Shown here in pieces: positions 44,853-53,182 of a stretch of 58,563 bases of DNA; position 1 is the first letter of the stretch; each line of letters begins with the position of its first letter. Made by a program: the position numbers and the translations under genes. The notes under the pieces are model-generated. The model made no database searches and was not told the origin of the DNA. It saw only the letters and a list, made by a program, of their open reading frames with translations. The stretch comes from Enhydrobacter sp. (GTDB lineage Bacteria > Pseudomonadota > Alphaproteobacteria > Reyranellales > Reyranellaceae): contig JAHCJV010000032.1 of the NCBI GenBank assembly GCA_026126105.1, forward strand, positions 1 to 58,563, written 5' to 3'.

Positions 44853-44934
44853 ATCGCTTGAAGGCGGTCGTCCTACATCGGACGTTCCGCCTTGGCAAGT
44901 GACGGCCTCACCGGCGCACGTTATTACAGTTCCC

Positions 44935-45834
44935 ATGAGTTTGCTGCCGGTGCTGTCCAATCACGAGTCCATCGACTGCCGCCTGCCCCAGCGCCAGTCC
45001 GTCCCGATGGTGGTAGCATCCCCGCACAGCGGCTCGCTCTACCCCCCAAGCTTCCTCGCCGAGGCGGCGGTGCCCCTTACGGTGCTGCGGCGTGCCGAGG
45101 ATGCCTTCGTGGACGAGTTGTTTGCCCGCGCGCCCGCCCTCGGCGTCCCGTTCCTCGCCGCCCGCTTCCCCCGTTCCTATGTCGACGCGAACCGTGAACC
45201 GTATGAGCTCGATCCCGGGATGTTCGAGGGGCCCTTGCCCCGGGCACTAAATCACCGCACCACGCGGGTCGCCGCAGGATTAGGCATGATTCCGCGGGTT
45301 GCCGCCAGTGGCGAGGCGATCTATCGCGGCCGGGTCCCGGCCACAGAGATCGAGTGTCGCTTGGAGAGTTGCTGGCGGCCCTATCATCTCACCCTGTCCA
45401 TGCTCGTCGAGCGGACCTTCGCCACCTTCGGCGGCTCGATTCTGATCGACGCCCATTCGATGCCCTCCTCGGCGTCGGGGATTGGCTTGCGGGAGCGCGA
45501 TCATCGCGTCGACATCGTCCTTGGCGACAATCATGGCGAGGCCTGTACGCCGGCCCTGATCGACGCCGTCGACCGCTGGATGACCGCCCAGGGCCTTCGG
45601 GTGCGGCGCAACCAGCCCTACGCGGGCGGTTTCACGACCCAGCGCTACGGCCGTCCAGGCATCGCCCGCCACGTCCTGCAGATAGAGATCAATCGCGCCC
45701 TGTATATGGACGAGGCCCGCCACACCAAGCTCGCGACCTTCGGTGCCGTCGTGCAGTTGATGACAGGGTTGCTTGACGCAATTGGCTCCCAGACGGACGA
45801 TATCCTGTTGCCGCGCGCTCTGGCGGCAGAATAG
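44935..45834 (+). CDS. N-formylglutamate amidohydrolase family protein
   Basis: A protein of about 299 residues of the HutG/N-formylglutamate deformylase family. The zinc-peptidase-like motifs are VVASPHSGSLYPPSF at about residue 27-41, RSYVDANREPYELDP near 80-94, LIDAHSMPSS near 176-185, and QRYGRPGIARHVLQIEINR near 239-257. The prototype hydrolyses N-formylglutamate at the end of one histidine-degradation route. No other hut gene is here, so another formyl- or acyl-amino acid is possible. ATG 44935 is chosen; GTG 44899 adds 12 residues. Neither has a good ribosome site. Confidence 0.85.
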   Translation: MSLLPVLSNHESIDCRLPQRQSVPMVVASPHSGSLYPPSFLAEAAVPLTVLRRAEDAFVDELFARAPALGVPFLAARFPRSYVDANREPYELDPGMFEGPLPRALNHRTTRVAAGLGMIPRVAASGEAIYRGRVPATEIECRLESCWRPYHLTLSMLVERTFATFGGSILIDAHSMPSSASGIGLRERDHRVDIVLGDNHGEACTPALIDAVDRWMTAQGLRVRRNQPYAGGFTTQRYGRPGIARHVLQIEINRALYMDEARHTKLATFGAVVQLMTGLLDAIGSQTDDILLPRALAAE

Positions 45835-45870
45835 CCGACGGAGCACCGGGGGTCCCGTGCCCATCCAGGC

Positions 45871-45898
45871 AAAAAAGGGGCCGTGACAAGCACGGCCC
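45871..45898 (-). terminator. Strong intrinsic terminator (minus strand)
   Basis: A perfect eight-base GC-rich stem (45878-45885 with 45891-45898), a five-base loop and a run of six T on the minus strand. The U-run direction shows it ends a minus-strand transcript, although no minus-strand protein gene lies within reach to the right. It is part of the small-RNA candidate. Confidence 0.75.
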
Positions 45899-45968
45899 GA
45901 GTTTAGGGAGGAAACGCCCAAGACGGGCATACAGCAAACAAAGAGGCCACCGAGGTGACGTTTGCTGC
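45871..45968 (-). ncRNA. Candidate small RNA with three stems and a CCTCCC loop
   Basis: Read on the minus strand, the gap after the amidohydrolase gene gives, in order: a possible promoter (TTGCAT at 46003-45998, 17-base spacer, CATTAT at 45980-45975); a first stem CAGCAAAC/GTTTGCTG (45967-45960 with 45939-45932) around a 20-base loop; a second stem GCCC/GGGC (45928-45925 with 45919-45916); an unpaired GTTTCCTCCCTAAACTC; and a perfect eight-base terminator stem GGGCCGTG/CACGGCCC (45898-45878) followed by CTTTTTT. No open frame fits it. CCTCCC is complementary to ribosome-binding sites, as in many alphaproteobacterial regulatory RNAs. I cannot name an Rfam family. The 45835-46185 gap holds nothing else I can support. 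Confidence 0.6.
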
Positions 45969-46185
45969 ACACAGATAATGGTGCACCTGCGAAGAGAATG
46001 CAAGCACGAAAAAGAGCCTTTAGTTCACATGCTTATCGGATTTGGCGAACCTGCAGCCGGTGTGGCTTTTCTGCAACGCAACAAGAAACCGGGAAGCTGG
46101 TTTGCATCGCACGCAACTCTACGACGGCTTCGCCGCTCGAAGTTCTGTAATGTAGTCAAAGAGTTAATGGTTGGGGGAAGGTACA

Positions 46186-47685
46186 ATGGCGAAGAAGTTC
46201 GTGGTTGCGATGATGATGCACGAGACGAATACGTTCTCGCCGCTCCCCACGCCGATCGAATCCTTCGCCCGCTCCGGCGAACTGGCCGGTCCGGGCGCGA
46301 TAAAGGAGTCTGAAGGGACTAACACCTCGCTCGGCGGCTTCATCGAGGTGGCCCGCAAGGCGGGAGCGGAATTCACCGTCCCAATGGCGGCATCCGCCAA
46401 TCCCTCGGGCCTCGTCACCGAGGCCGCCTACGAGCAGATGACCACGGCGATCGTCGACGAGGTCAGGAAGGGCTGCGACGCTGTTCTCCTCGCCCTGCAC
46501 GGCGCCATGGTCGCCGAGCACTACGACGACGGCGAAGGCGAGCTGCTGAACCGCATCCGCAAGATCGCCCCGGACGTGCCGATTGCGGTCGCGCTCGATT
46601 TCCATACCCAGATGACCGACGCCATGATCAAAGGCGCGTCGATCATGACCGGCTACCGGACCTACCCCCACATCGACATGGCCGACACCGCGCGCCGCGC
46701 CGGCCGCACCCTGATGCGGATGCTGGCCGGCGAGGTCGAGCCCAGGATGGTGTGGGGCAACCGGCCGATCATGAGCAGCTCGCTGGTTCACACCCCCTCG
46801 CGCGAGCCGATGAAGACCCTGATGGGCATGGCCAACCAGGCCGAGGACACCGGCCAGGTGCTGAACGCCTCGGTGTTCGGCGGCTTCCCGCAGGCCGACA
46901 TCCCTCACCTCGCTCTGTCGTCCGTCATCGTCTGCGACAAGCGCACCGCCGAGGGCGAGATCCTGCTGAACAAGATCCTCGATACGGCATGGGAGAAACG
47001 CGAAGGCTTCCTGTTCCATCCCGAACCCCTGTCCGTGCAGGTTGCCCGCGCCAAGGGCCTCGACGGCGGGCCGGTCGTCATGGCCGATCACGGCGACAAC
47101 ACCGCCTCGGGCGGCACCCAGGACGTCATGAGCGTGATCGAGGAGGCGATGAAGCAGGGCCTCGAGGACGCCTGCGCCGGCCCGATCTGCGATCCCGGCT
47201 GCGTCGAGCAGATGATCGAGGCCGGCGTCGGCAGCGAGGTCACGCTCGAGCTCGGCGGCAAGATCGACATGCCGGCGATGGGGCTGAAGGGCAAGCCGCT
47301 CACGGTGACCGGCAAGGTGAAAGCGATCACCGACGGCCAGTTCGTCGTCACCGGCCCGATGGCGACTGGAACCACGATCCGCATGGGCCGCACCGCCGTG
47401 CTGGACACCGGCAAGATGCAGATCGTCGTGTCGGAGAAGCGCAGCGAGCCGTTCGATCTCGGCGTCTTCACCCATTGCGGCATCGATCCGCGGCGCAAGA
47501 AATACGTGCTGATCAAGTCTCGCCAGCATTTCCGCGCCGGGTTCGAGCCGATCGCCAAGCATATCGTGATGTGCGACGGCGACGGCTGCACCGCCTCGGA
47601 CCTGAAGCTCTTCAAGTACGAAAAGATCAAGCGGCCGCTCTATCCGTTCGATCCCGACATGCGGCTCGGCCGCAACGAAGGATAA
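46186..47685 (+). CDS. M81 family metallopeptidase (MlrC/microcystinase C-like)
   Basis: A 499-residue protein of the MlrC family. The N-terminal metal motif is MMMHETNTFSPLPTP (His12), followed by AASANPSGLVTEAAYEQM, LALHGAMVAEHYDDGEGELL (about 104-123), ALDFHTQMT and the ADHGDNTASGGTQD block. The MlrC prototype degrades linearised microcystin; most relatives are of unknown substrate and sit with amino-acid or peptide catabolism. GGGGGAAGG precedes ATG 46186. The D-aminoacylase-type gene follows after a palindromic repeat, so the pair may handle unusual peptides or N-acyl-D-amino acids. Confidence 0.88.
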   Translation: MAKKFVVAMMMHETNTFSPLPTPIESFARSGELAGPGAIKESEGTNTSLGGFIEVARKAGAEFTVPMAASANPSGLVTEAAYEQMTTAIVDEVRKGCDAVLLALHGAMVAEHYDDGEGELLNRIRKIAPDVPIAVALDFHTQMTDAMIKGASIMTGYRTYPHIDMADTARRAGRTLMRMLAGEVEPRMVWGNRPIMSSSLVHTPSREPMKTLMGMANQAEDTGQVLNASVFGGFPQADIPHLALSSVIVCDKRTAEGEILLNKILDTAWEKREGFLFHPEPLSVQVARAKGLDGGPVVMADHGDNTASGGTQDVMSVIEEAMKQGLEDACAGPICDPGCVEQMIEAGVGSEVTLELGGKIDMPAMGLKGKPLTVTGKVKAITDGQFVVTGPMATGTTIRMGRTAVLDTGKMQIVVSEKRSEPFDLGVFTHCGIDPRRKKYVLIKSRQHFRAGFEPIAKHIVMCDGDGCTASDLKLFKYEKIKRPLYPFDPDMRLGRNEG

Positions 47686-47690
47686 TTCAA

Positions 47691-47781
47691 GTCGTCCTGA
47701 GCGAAGCGAAGGACCTAGCGCCAGCCCCACGGCCCTTGTCTGATCGTTCGGCGAGATCCTTCGCTGCGCTCAGGATGACAG
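47691..47781. repeat. Intergenic palindromic repeat, copy C
   Basis: The left arm GTCGTCCTGAGCGAAGCGAA (from 47691) and the right arm TTCGCTGCGCTCAGGATGAC (to 47780) are inverted, separated by about 33 bases. The copy starts six bases after the MlrC-like stop codon and could act as a hairpin in the transcript between two co-oriented genes. Confidence 0.88.
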
Positions 47782-47808
47782 CGGCCTTTCCAGAAGGAGC
47801 ACAACATC

Positions 47809-49272
47809 ATGGCCGCACACGATATCGTCATCCGCAACGGCCAGGTGGCCGACGGCACCGGCCGGAAGCTGTTCGCCGCCGACGTGGCGCTGAAAGGCGA
47901 CCGCATCGCCGCGGTCGAGGCGCCGGGCACGCTCAAGGGCGACAATGAGATCGACGCCAAAGGCAAGGTCGTGGCGCCGGGCTTCATCGACGTGCACACC
48001 CATGACGACACCGCGCTGATCGACAACCCGACCATGGCGATGAAGGCGAGCCAGGGCGTCACCACGGTCGTGTGCGGCAATTGCGGCGTCTCGGCCGCAC
48101 CCTATCTCAACGACGATGTCGGCCACTGGATGTCGCTGATCATCAAGAAGAAGGCCAACGCGGCCAAGACCTTCGCCGAGTTCGCGGGCAAGGTCGACGC
48201 GGCAAAGCCGGCGATCAACGGCGCCTTCCTGATCGGCCACGGCACCCTGCGCATGAACGCCATGGGCGACGACCTCAATCGCGTGGCCACCGCGCCCGAG
48301 ATCAGGCAGATGCGCGAGCTGCTCGACCAGAGCCTCGAGCAGGGCGCGATAGGCATGTCGAGCGGCCTGTTCTATGCGGTGTCCAACGCCGCCTCGACCG
48401 ACGAGGTGGCCGAGGTCGCCCAGCCGCTCGGCAAGTGGGGCGGCGTCTACACCGCCCACATGCGCGACGAGGGCGACCACATCCTGAAGGCGATGGACGA
48501 GACCTTCGAGATCGGCCGCCGTGCCGGCGCGGAGATCATCGTCTCGCACCACAAATGCTCGGGCCGCAGCAACTTCGGCCGCATGACCGAGACCCTGCCC
48601 AAGTTCACCGAAGCGATGAAGCAGCAGCAGATCGCCTTCGATGTCTATCCCTATATCGCCGGCTCGACGATCCTGCGCACCGACATGCTGGAGCGCGCCG
48701 ACAAGGTGCTGATCACCTGGTCGGACAAGGTGCCGGGCCTGAGCGGCCGCGATCTCGCGGACATCGCGCGCGAGATGGGTTGCTCGATGAAGGAGGCAGG
48801 CGACCGCATCCAGCCGGCCGGCGCGATCTACTTCATGATGGACGAGAAGGACGTGCAGGCGGCGATGAGCCATCCCGGCGCGATGATCGGCTCGGACGGC
48901 ATCCCGTTCGATACCCATCCCCATCCACGGCTGTGGGGCACCTTCCCGCGCGTGCTCGGCCACTACGCGCGCGACCTCAAGCTGTTCCCGCTCGAAGATG
49001 CCGTGCGCCGCATGACGTCGTACTCCGCGCAGCGCTTCCATCTCACCGCGCGCGGCGAGGTCAAGCCCGGCTATTACGCCGATCTTTGCATCTTCGATCC
49101 CGCGACGGTGATCGACACCGCGACCTTCGAGAAGCCGATGACGCCGGCCGCCGGTATCGACACGGTGCTATGCAACGGCGCGATCGTCTGGCGCGACGGC
49201 AAGCCCGGCGGCGGCCGCGCCGGCCGCGCCCTCAACCGCCAGCAGATGCAGGACGAAGCCAAGGCTTCGTAA
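47809..49272 (+). CDS. N-acyl-D-amino-acid deacylase-type amidohydrolase
   Basis: A 487-residue amidohydrolase-superfamily enzyme of the D-aminoacylase group. Metal and catalytic residues are in DVHTHDD (His63, His65), CGNCG (Cys92, a ligand typical of this group), TAHMRDE (His217), SHHKCSG (His247, His248) and GSDG (Asp363). The small beta-sandwich halves are at both ends. It removes the acyl group from N-acyl-D-amino acids or acts on a related D-amide. AAGGAG precedes ATG 47809. It follows the MlrC-like gene and both probably belong to one operon. Confidence 0.9.
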   Translation: MAAHDIVIRNGQVADGTGRKLFAADVALKGDRIAAVEAPGTLKGDNEIDAKGKVVAPGFIDVHTHDDTALIDNPTMAMKASQGVTTVVCGNCGVSAAPYLNDDVGHWMSLIIKKKANAAKTFAEFAGKVDAAKPAINGAFLIGHGTLRMNAMGDDLNRVATAPEIRQMRELLDQSLEQGAIGMSSGLFYAVSNAASTDEVAEVAQPLGKWGGVYTAHMRDEGDHILKAMDETFEIGRRAGAEIIVSHHKCSGRSNFGRMTETLPKFTEAMKQQQIAFDVYPYIAGSTILRTDMLERADKVLITWSDKVPGLSGRDLADIAREMGCSMKEAGDRIQPAGAIYFMMDEKDVQAAMSHPGAMIGSDGIPFDTHPHPRLWGTFPRVLGHYARDLKLFPLEDAVRRMTSYSAQRFHLTARGEVKPGYYADLCIFDPATVIDTATFEKPMTPAAGIDTVLCNGAIVWRDGKPGGGRAGRALNRQQMQDEAKAS

Positions 49273-49356
49273 CGTTCATTACTTTCCGAACAACGAGCGG
49301 GTCGCTCGCGGTCCGGATGACTCAAAATACTTGTCCGAAAACGCGCGTCACCGCGC

Positions 49357-50682
49357 ATGGCAGGCGCCACAGGCATGGAGCGAGACTCGACCAAATCGTG
49401 GCGATGGACAGCCTTTTGGGCCGCGGTGGTCGTTACCGGCCTCGGCACGGGGCTCGCCACCGCAGCGCTGATGAACCTGCTGTACGCCGTGCAGCACACG
49501 CTGTGGCCCGGCTCCGGACTGGATCTGCTTGACGCCGCGGCACGAGCGGATTGGAAGCATCACCTCCTCGTGCTGCTGGGCGCGGGTCTCGTGGCCGCCG
49601 GCGGTCAGGCCCTTTTGGGACATCTGCCGAACGGCAATGGTATCGACGTCGTCACGGCGATCTCGTTGTACAGCGGGCGGGTGCCTGCTTGGCGCACGCT
49701 GGGAAGCGCGGTCCTCTCGGTGGTCGTCGTCGGCATGGGCGCCGCGCTCGGACGGGAAGGCGCGCCCAAGCAGGCCGGCGCGGTTCTCGCCAATGCCGCG
49801 GCAGACAGAGCAGGCCTTTCGGATGACGACCGGCGGCTGCTGGTCGCCTGCGGTGCCGGTGCCGGCCTCGCTGCGGCGTACGGCGTTCCCCTCGGGGGTG
49901 CACTTTTTGCGCTGGAAGTGCTCCGCGGGCGGCTCGCGTTGCGTTTCGTGCTGCCGGCTCTGGTCACCACATCGACAGCCACCGGGATGGCCTGGTGCTT
50001 CCTGCCTGACGCACCGACCTACGCGATCCCGGCCTATGCCGGCTCACTGTCGATCGCCGCTTGGGCGGTAGTCGCCGGTGCGATTGCAGGCCTCGTTTCC
50101 ACACTCTTCGTCCGCGCCGTGGCGTGGACCAGCCATCATCGCCCGCAGGGATGGCGGCGCGGCGCGGCGCCGGTGGTCGCGCTCTCGGTGCTGGGCGCGA
50201 CGTCAATCGCCTTTCCGCAACTGCTGGGCAACGGGCGCGACATTGCAGCCCTGGCCTTCTCCGGCCAGGTTCCCCTGCTGCTGCTGGTGGTCCTGCTGCT
50301 GCTCAGGCCGGCGGCCACCCTCCTCTGCCTGAGCAGCGGCGTGCCGGGCGGCCTGCTCACGCCGTCACTGGCGCTGGGTGCCTTGCTCGGCGGCGTGCTG
50401 GGCTATCCGTGCTCGTTGTTGTGGCCTGACATGCCTTCAGGTCTTTTCGCGGTGCTGGGGGCCGCCGCGGTGCTGGCAGCGACGACACAGGGACCGCTCT
50501 CGACTGTCGTGTTGATCATCGAGCTTACCGGACAGGCACGATCCTTCATCCTTCCACTCCTGATCGTCGTTGCCGTCGCGACGCTGGTCGCGCGCCGCTT
50601 CGAGTCCCGCTCCATCTACGATGCGCGGCTGAGCGATGCGGAAGCGAAGGAACGACACAGGCGCCGTGAGCTCGGGACGTAA
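49357..50682 (+). CDS. ClC-family chloride channel/antiporter
   Basis: A 441-residue membrane protein with about ten or more helices. The anion-pore signatures are GREGAPKQ at 132-139 (gating Glu134; the usual GREGP has Ala in place of Pro), and GVPGGLLTPSLALGALLGG near 330-348. The first selectivity loop (GSGIP in most) appears as PNGNGIDVV near 91-99, which is a non-canonical form. No CBS domains follow. It could be a Cl-/H+ exchanger or a relative for fluoride or another anion. ATG 49357 is used; ATG 49375 is equally possible. Confidence 0.87.
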   Translation: MAGATGMERDSTKSWRWTAFWAAVVVTGLGTGLATAALMNLLYAVQHTLWPGSGLDLLDAAARADWKHHLLVLLGAGLVAAGGQALLGHLPNGNGIDVVTAISLYSGRVPAWRTLGSAVLSVVVVGMGAALGREGAPKQAGAVLANAAADRAGLSDDDRRLLVACGAGAGLAAAYGVPLGGALFALEVLRGRLALRFVLPALVTTSTATGMAWCFLPDAPTYAIPAYAGSLSIAAWAVVAGAIAGLVSTLFVRAVAWTSHHRPQGWRRGAAPVVALSVLGATSIAFPQLLGNGRDIAALAFSGQVPLLLLVVLLLLRPAATLLCLSSGVPGGLLTPSLALGALLGGVLGYPCSLLWPDMPSGLFAVLGAAAVLAATTQGPLSTVVLIIELTGQARSFILPLLIVVAVATLVARRFESRSIYDARLSDAEAKERHRRRELGT

Positions 50683-50777
50683 AGCGCGTCCAGCGGAGAG
50701 CACCGGCCTTGACCGACCGGCAGCGCCCGTCGATGGAATGACGCGCCCTCGCGTGAGGCGCACCCCAGCCAAAGAAA

Positions 50778-50798
50778 AGGCCCGCATGAAGCGGGCCT
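50778..50798 (-). terminator. Intrinsic terminator of dksA
   Basis: AGGCCCGC and GCGGGCCT form a perfect eight-base stem with a five-base loop (50778-50798). On the minus strand it is followed by TTTCTTT, ten bases after the dksA stop codon. Confidence 0.85.
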
Positions 50799-50808
50799 GT
50801 TCAATTCC

Positions 50809-51234
50809 TCAGTCGGCGCCTTCGTCGCGGCGCGTGCGTTCCATCCGTTCGTGGCGCTCCTGCGCCTCGACCGAGAGTGTCGCGATCGGGCGGGCTTCGA
50901 GGCGCTTCAGCGCGATCGGCTCGCCGGTCTCCTCGCAATAGCCGTAGGTCCCCTCCTCGATCGACTTCAGCGCCGACTCGATCTTCGAGATCAGCTTGCG
51001 GAAGCGATCGCGGGTCCTGAGCTCCAGGGAGCGATCGGTCTCGGCCGTGGCACGATCGGCGAGATCGGGCTGGGCAAGGCTCTCTTCCTGCATGTTCTGC
51101 AAGGTCTGGTTGGATTCCTCGACCAGCTCTGCTTTCCACTTCAGGAGCTTCTGACGGAAGTACTCCTGCTGCATCGCATTCATGAAGGGTTCGCGGTCCG
51201 TCGGCCGATAATTCTGCGGCAACGTAATCGACAT
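50809..51234 (-). CDS. dksA: RNA polymerase-binding transcription factor DksA
   Basis: A 141-residue DksA/TraR protein. A coiled coil covers about residues 22-95, with the tip acidic residues in the QPDLADRATAETDRSLELRT region (55-74). The C-terminal region YGYCEETGEPIALKRLEARP would be the zinc finger, but only Cys100 remains; the other three ligand positions are Thr103, Ser121 and Ala124. This reduced finger is usual for many alphaproteobacterial DksA proteins. With ppGpp it tunes rRNA and amino-acid promoters. ATG 51234 (GGAG upstream) is the family start; the frame is open to 51495. Confidence 0.93.
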   Translation of the reverse strand: MSITLPQNYRPTDREPFMNAMQQEYFRQKLLKWKAELVEESNQTLQNMQEESLAQPDLADRATAETDRSLELRTRDRFRKLISKIESALKSIEEGTYGYCEETGEPIALKRLEARPIATLSVEAQERHERMERTRRDEGAD

Positions 51235-51475
51235 CGTTGGCAACTCCACTCCCCAGCGACCACACTCTGTCCGCCTTGAGCGAGGCGGACCTCCGAAGGC
51301 GCGCGAGGTATAGGGACCGTCCATGACTCTCGCAAGGTGGATCGTGACTCTTCGCCGTGAGTTGTAGTGCGGTGCAGCATAAGCGCCGATGGGATTCTTG
51401 CAGCGATGTGAAGCCCTACCCGAATGCAAGGCGATATTGTATTGCACCGCACCCAAACTGGAATTTGCCCTTTTC

Positions 51476-51670
51476 ATGCGTGAACAATCCCACAACGCGC
51501 TTCTCTCCCCGGGCGACTTCGTGCGTCATCTCGGCCGGCCCGACTGGGGGCTGGGGCAAATTCAGTCCATGATCGGCACGCGGATCACGGTAAATTTCGA
51601 GAACGCCGGCAAGCTCCTCATCGACGGGAGAGTGGTCGAACTCGAGCCAGTCGAGCTTCCGCGGCGCTGA
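51476..51670 (+). CDS. DUF3553 domain-containing protein
   Basis: A 64-residue protein: LSPGDFVRHLGRPDWGLGQI, then GTRITVNFENAGKLLIDGRV. This is the whole DUF3553 domain, a small beta barrel-like unit found alone in alphaproteobacteria and fused to UvrD/Rep-type helicases and transcription-linked proteins elsewhere. Its role may be binding of nucleic acid or polymerase, but that is inference. ATG 51476 is the family start; the frame is open to 51389. Its last 53 bases overlap the end of the convergent mobA gene. The 240-base divergent gap to dksA holds the promoters of both; no distinct element is visible. Confidence 0.87.
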   Translation: MREQSHNALLSPGDFVRHLGRPDWGLGQIQSMIGTRITVNFENAGKLLIDGRVVELEPVELPRR

Positions 51671-52313
51671 GTTCCTCCGGCGTATTGACGTTCATGAACG
51701 GCGCCGCATTTCCGGGCCACCTCAGCTCGGCCACGACGTGGCGCTCGGCGAACTGCCCGACGCGCCGGATTCCCTCGTCGAGGATCGCCCGCCGCAGGTC
51801 GCCCGAGAGCTTGACGGACCACAGCCCGAGAGTCGGTTGGCGATGGCGGCCATGGCGCACCACCAGCACGTCGGGCTCGGGCACATGCATATGGCCGCAC
51901 AACCTCACCGTCAGGTCGAGGGGCAGAAAAGGCACATCGGCCGGTGCCGCAAGGATCCAGCCGGCATGGGGATGGTGCTTCAGCGCCCATTCCATCCCGG
52001 CGAGAATGCCCGCCAAAGGTCCCAACCGCCGGCCCTCCTGCTCGGCAGCGCGCTGGATCTCTGGCGGATCGGCGATCACCGGCACCTCGAGCCCGGCGAA
52101 GGCCGGCTCGGGATCGTTGGCAACCACGACGAGGTCCATGACCTGCGGCTGCAGCCTTTCGACGACATGGGCCACCATCGGCTTGCCACCGAGCGGCCGC
52201 AGCGGCTTCTTCACACCCTCGCCCATGCGCCGTCCCTCGCCGCCCGCGAGGACGACCCCGACCACGGCGCCGGACCGGACCGGACTGAATGGACCACGCG
52301 CGTTGACCGCCAT
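51618..52313 (-). CDS. mobA: Molybdenum cofactor guanylyltransferase
   Basis: A 231-residue nucleotidyltransferase. The GTP-binding opening VVLAGGEGRRMGEGVKKPLRPLGGKPM (20-46) and the metal-binding ILAAPADVPFLP (144-155) are the MobA marks, and the end FMNVNTPEEL matches the family. It attaches GMP to molybdopterin for DMSO-reductase-family enzymes. No other moa/mob gene is near. The C-terminus beyond NTPEEL lies inside the convergent DUF3553 gene. Confidence 0.9.
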   Translation of the reverse strand: MAVNARGPFSPVRSGAVVGVVLAGGEGRRMGEGVKKPLRPLGGKPMVAHVVERLQPQVMDLVVVANDPEPAFAGLEVPVIADPPEIQRAAEQEGRRLGPLAGILAGMEWALKHHPHAGWILAAPADVPFLPLDLTVRLCGHMHVPEPDVLVVRHGRHRQPTLGLWSVKLSGDLRRAILDEGIRRVGQFAERHVVAELRWPGNAAPFMNVNTPEELSAAEARLARVRPLSRR

Positions 52314-52359
52314 GACGCACTATGCGAAGCGCTGACGCAGACACAAGGGGGAGGAATCA

Positions 52360-53160
52360 ATGGCTTTCAGCATCGCCAAGGCCGCCAACTGGCTGCACCA
52401 GGTCGACAAGGCACGCGCCGTCGTCGGCTGGTGGCCGGCGCAGTTCGTCACAGACGACGAGCGGACGGCGTACAAGGTCCAGGACGCGTTCCTCAAGAAG
52501 CAGGTCGTCAAGCAGGGCCCGCTGGCCGGCTACAAGATCGCGCTGACCTCGCCGCAGATCCTGGCGCAGACCGGCCTCAAGGGCCCCTGCTACGGCCCGA
52601 TCCGCAAGAAGCGTGTGTTCGAGCACAAGGCTGTCGTCCGCGCCGATCGTTGGACGCGGCTCGGCGTCGAGCTCGAGGTTGTCTTCATTGTCGGCAGCGA
52701 TGTGCCCAAGCCGAAGGGCACGGCATACGACAAGGACTCGATCGCCGAATACGTCGGCGAGACGCGTGCCGGCTTCGAGCTGATCGAGGATCGCGGCGCC
52801 GACTATAGCCGGCTGGCCGTCAATCCGCTGATCATGGATGCGGGCTGGAACGGCGGCTCGCTGATTGCCAAGCCGAACAGAAACTGGCGGGCGCTCGCCA
52901 TCGACAAGCTCGACGGCTCGATCTCTTTCGACGGCGTTGAGATGCGCACCGGCCATTCCGGCGACGTGCTGGGTCATCCGCTCAATGCGCTGGCCTGGCT
53001 CGCCAACAAGCTCGGCGAGCACGGCAAGACGCTGAAGAAGGGCATGATCGTCTCGAGCGGCAGCATGGTCGCCTGCCAGTTCGTGCCGCCCGGCAGCACC
53101 GCCGTCGGCAGGATCGAGGGGCTGGGCGAAGTCACCCTGAAGTACGAGCTGCCGAAGTAA
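52360..53160 (+). CDS. 2-keto-4-pentenoate hydratase-like protein (paralog 2)
   Basis: A 266-residue MhpD/FAH-fold protein. Blocks seen are GPLAGYKIALTSPQILAQTGL (about 53-73), PCYGPI, the metal-binding LGVELEVVFIV near 101-111, AGFELIEDRGADY, and GHPLNALAWLANKL with KGMIVSSGSMVACQFV. It differs clearly from the first paralog (23066-23845), so it is unlikely to be a recent duplicate. GGGGGAGG precedes ATG 52360. The gene stands alone and is followed by the large palindromic element. The substrate is unknown. Confidence 0.85.
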   Translation: MAFSIAKAANWLHQVDKARAVVGWWPAQFVTDDERTAYKVQDAFLKKQVVKQGPLAGYKIALTSPQILAQTGLKGPCYGPIRKKRVFEHKAVVRADRWTRLGVELEVVFIVGSDVPKPKGTAYDKDSIAEYVGETRAGFELIEDRGADYSRLAVNPLIMDAGWNGGSLIAKPNRNWRALAIDKLDGSISFDGVEMRTGHSGDVLGHPLNALAWLANKLGEHGKTLKKGMIVSSGSMVACQFVPPGSTAVGRIEGLGEVTLKYELPK

Positions 53161-53182
53161 CGCCAGAGCTTGTGTTCCTGCT

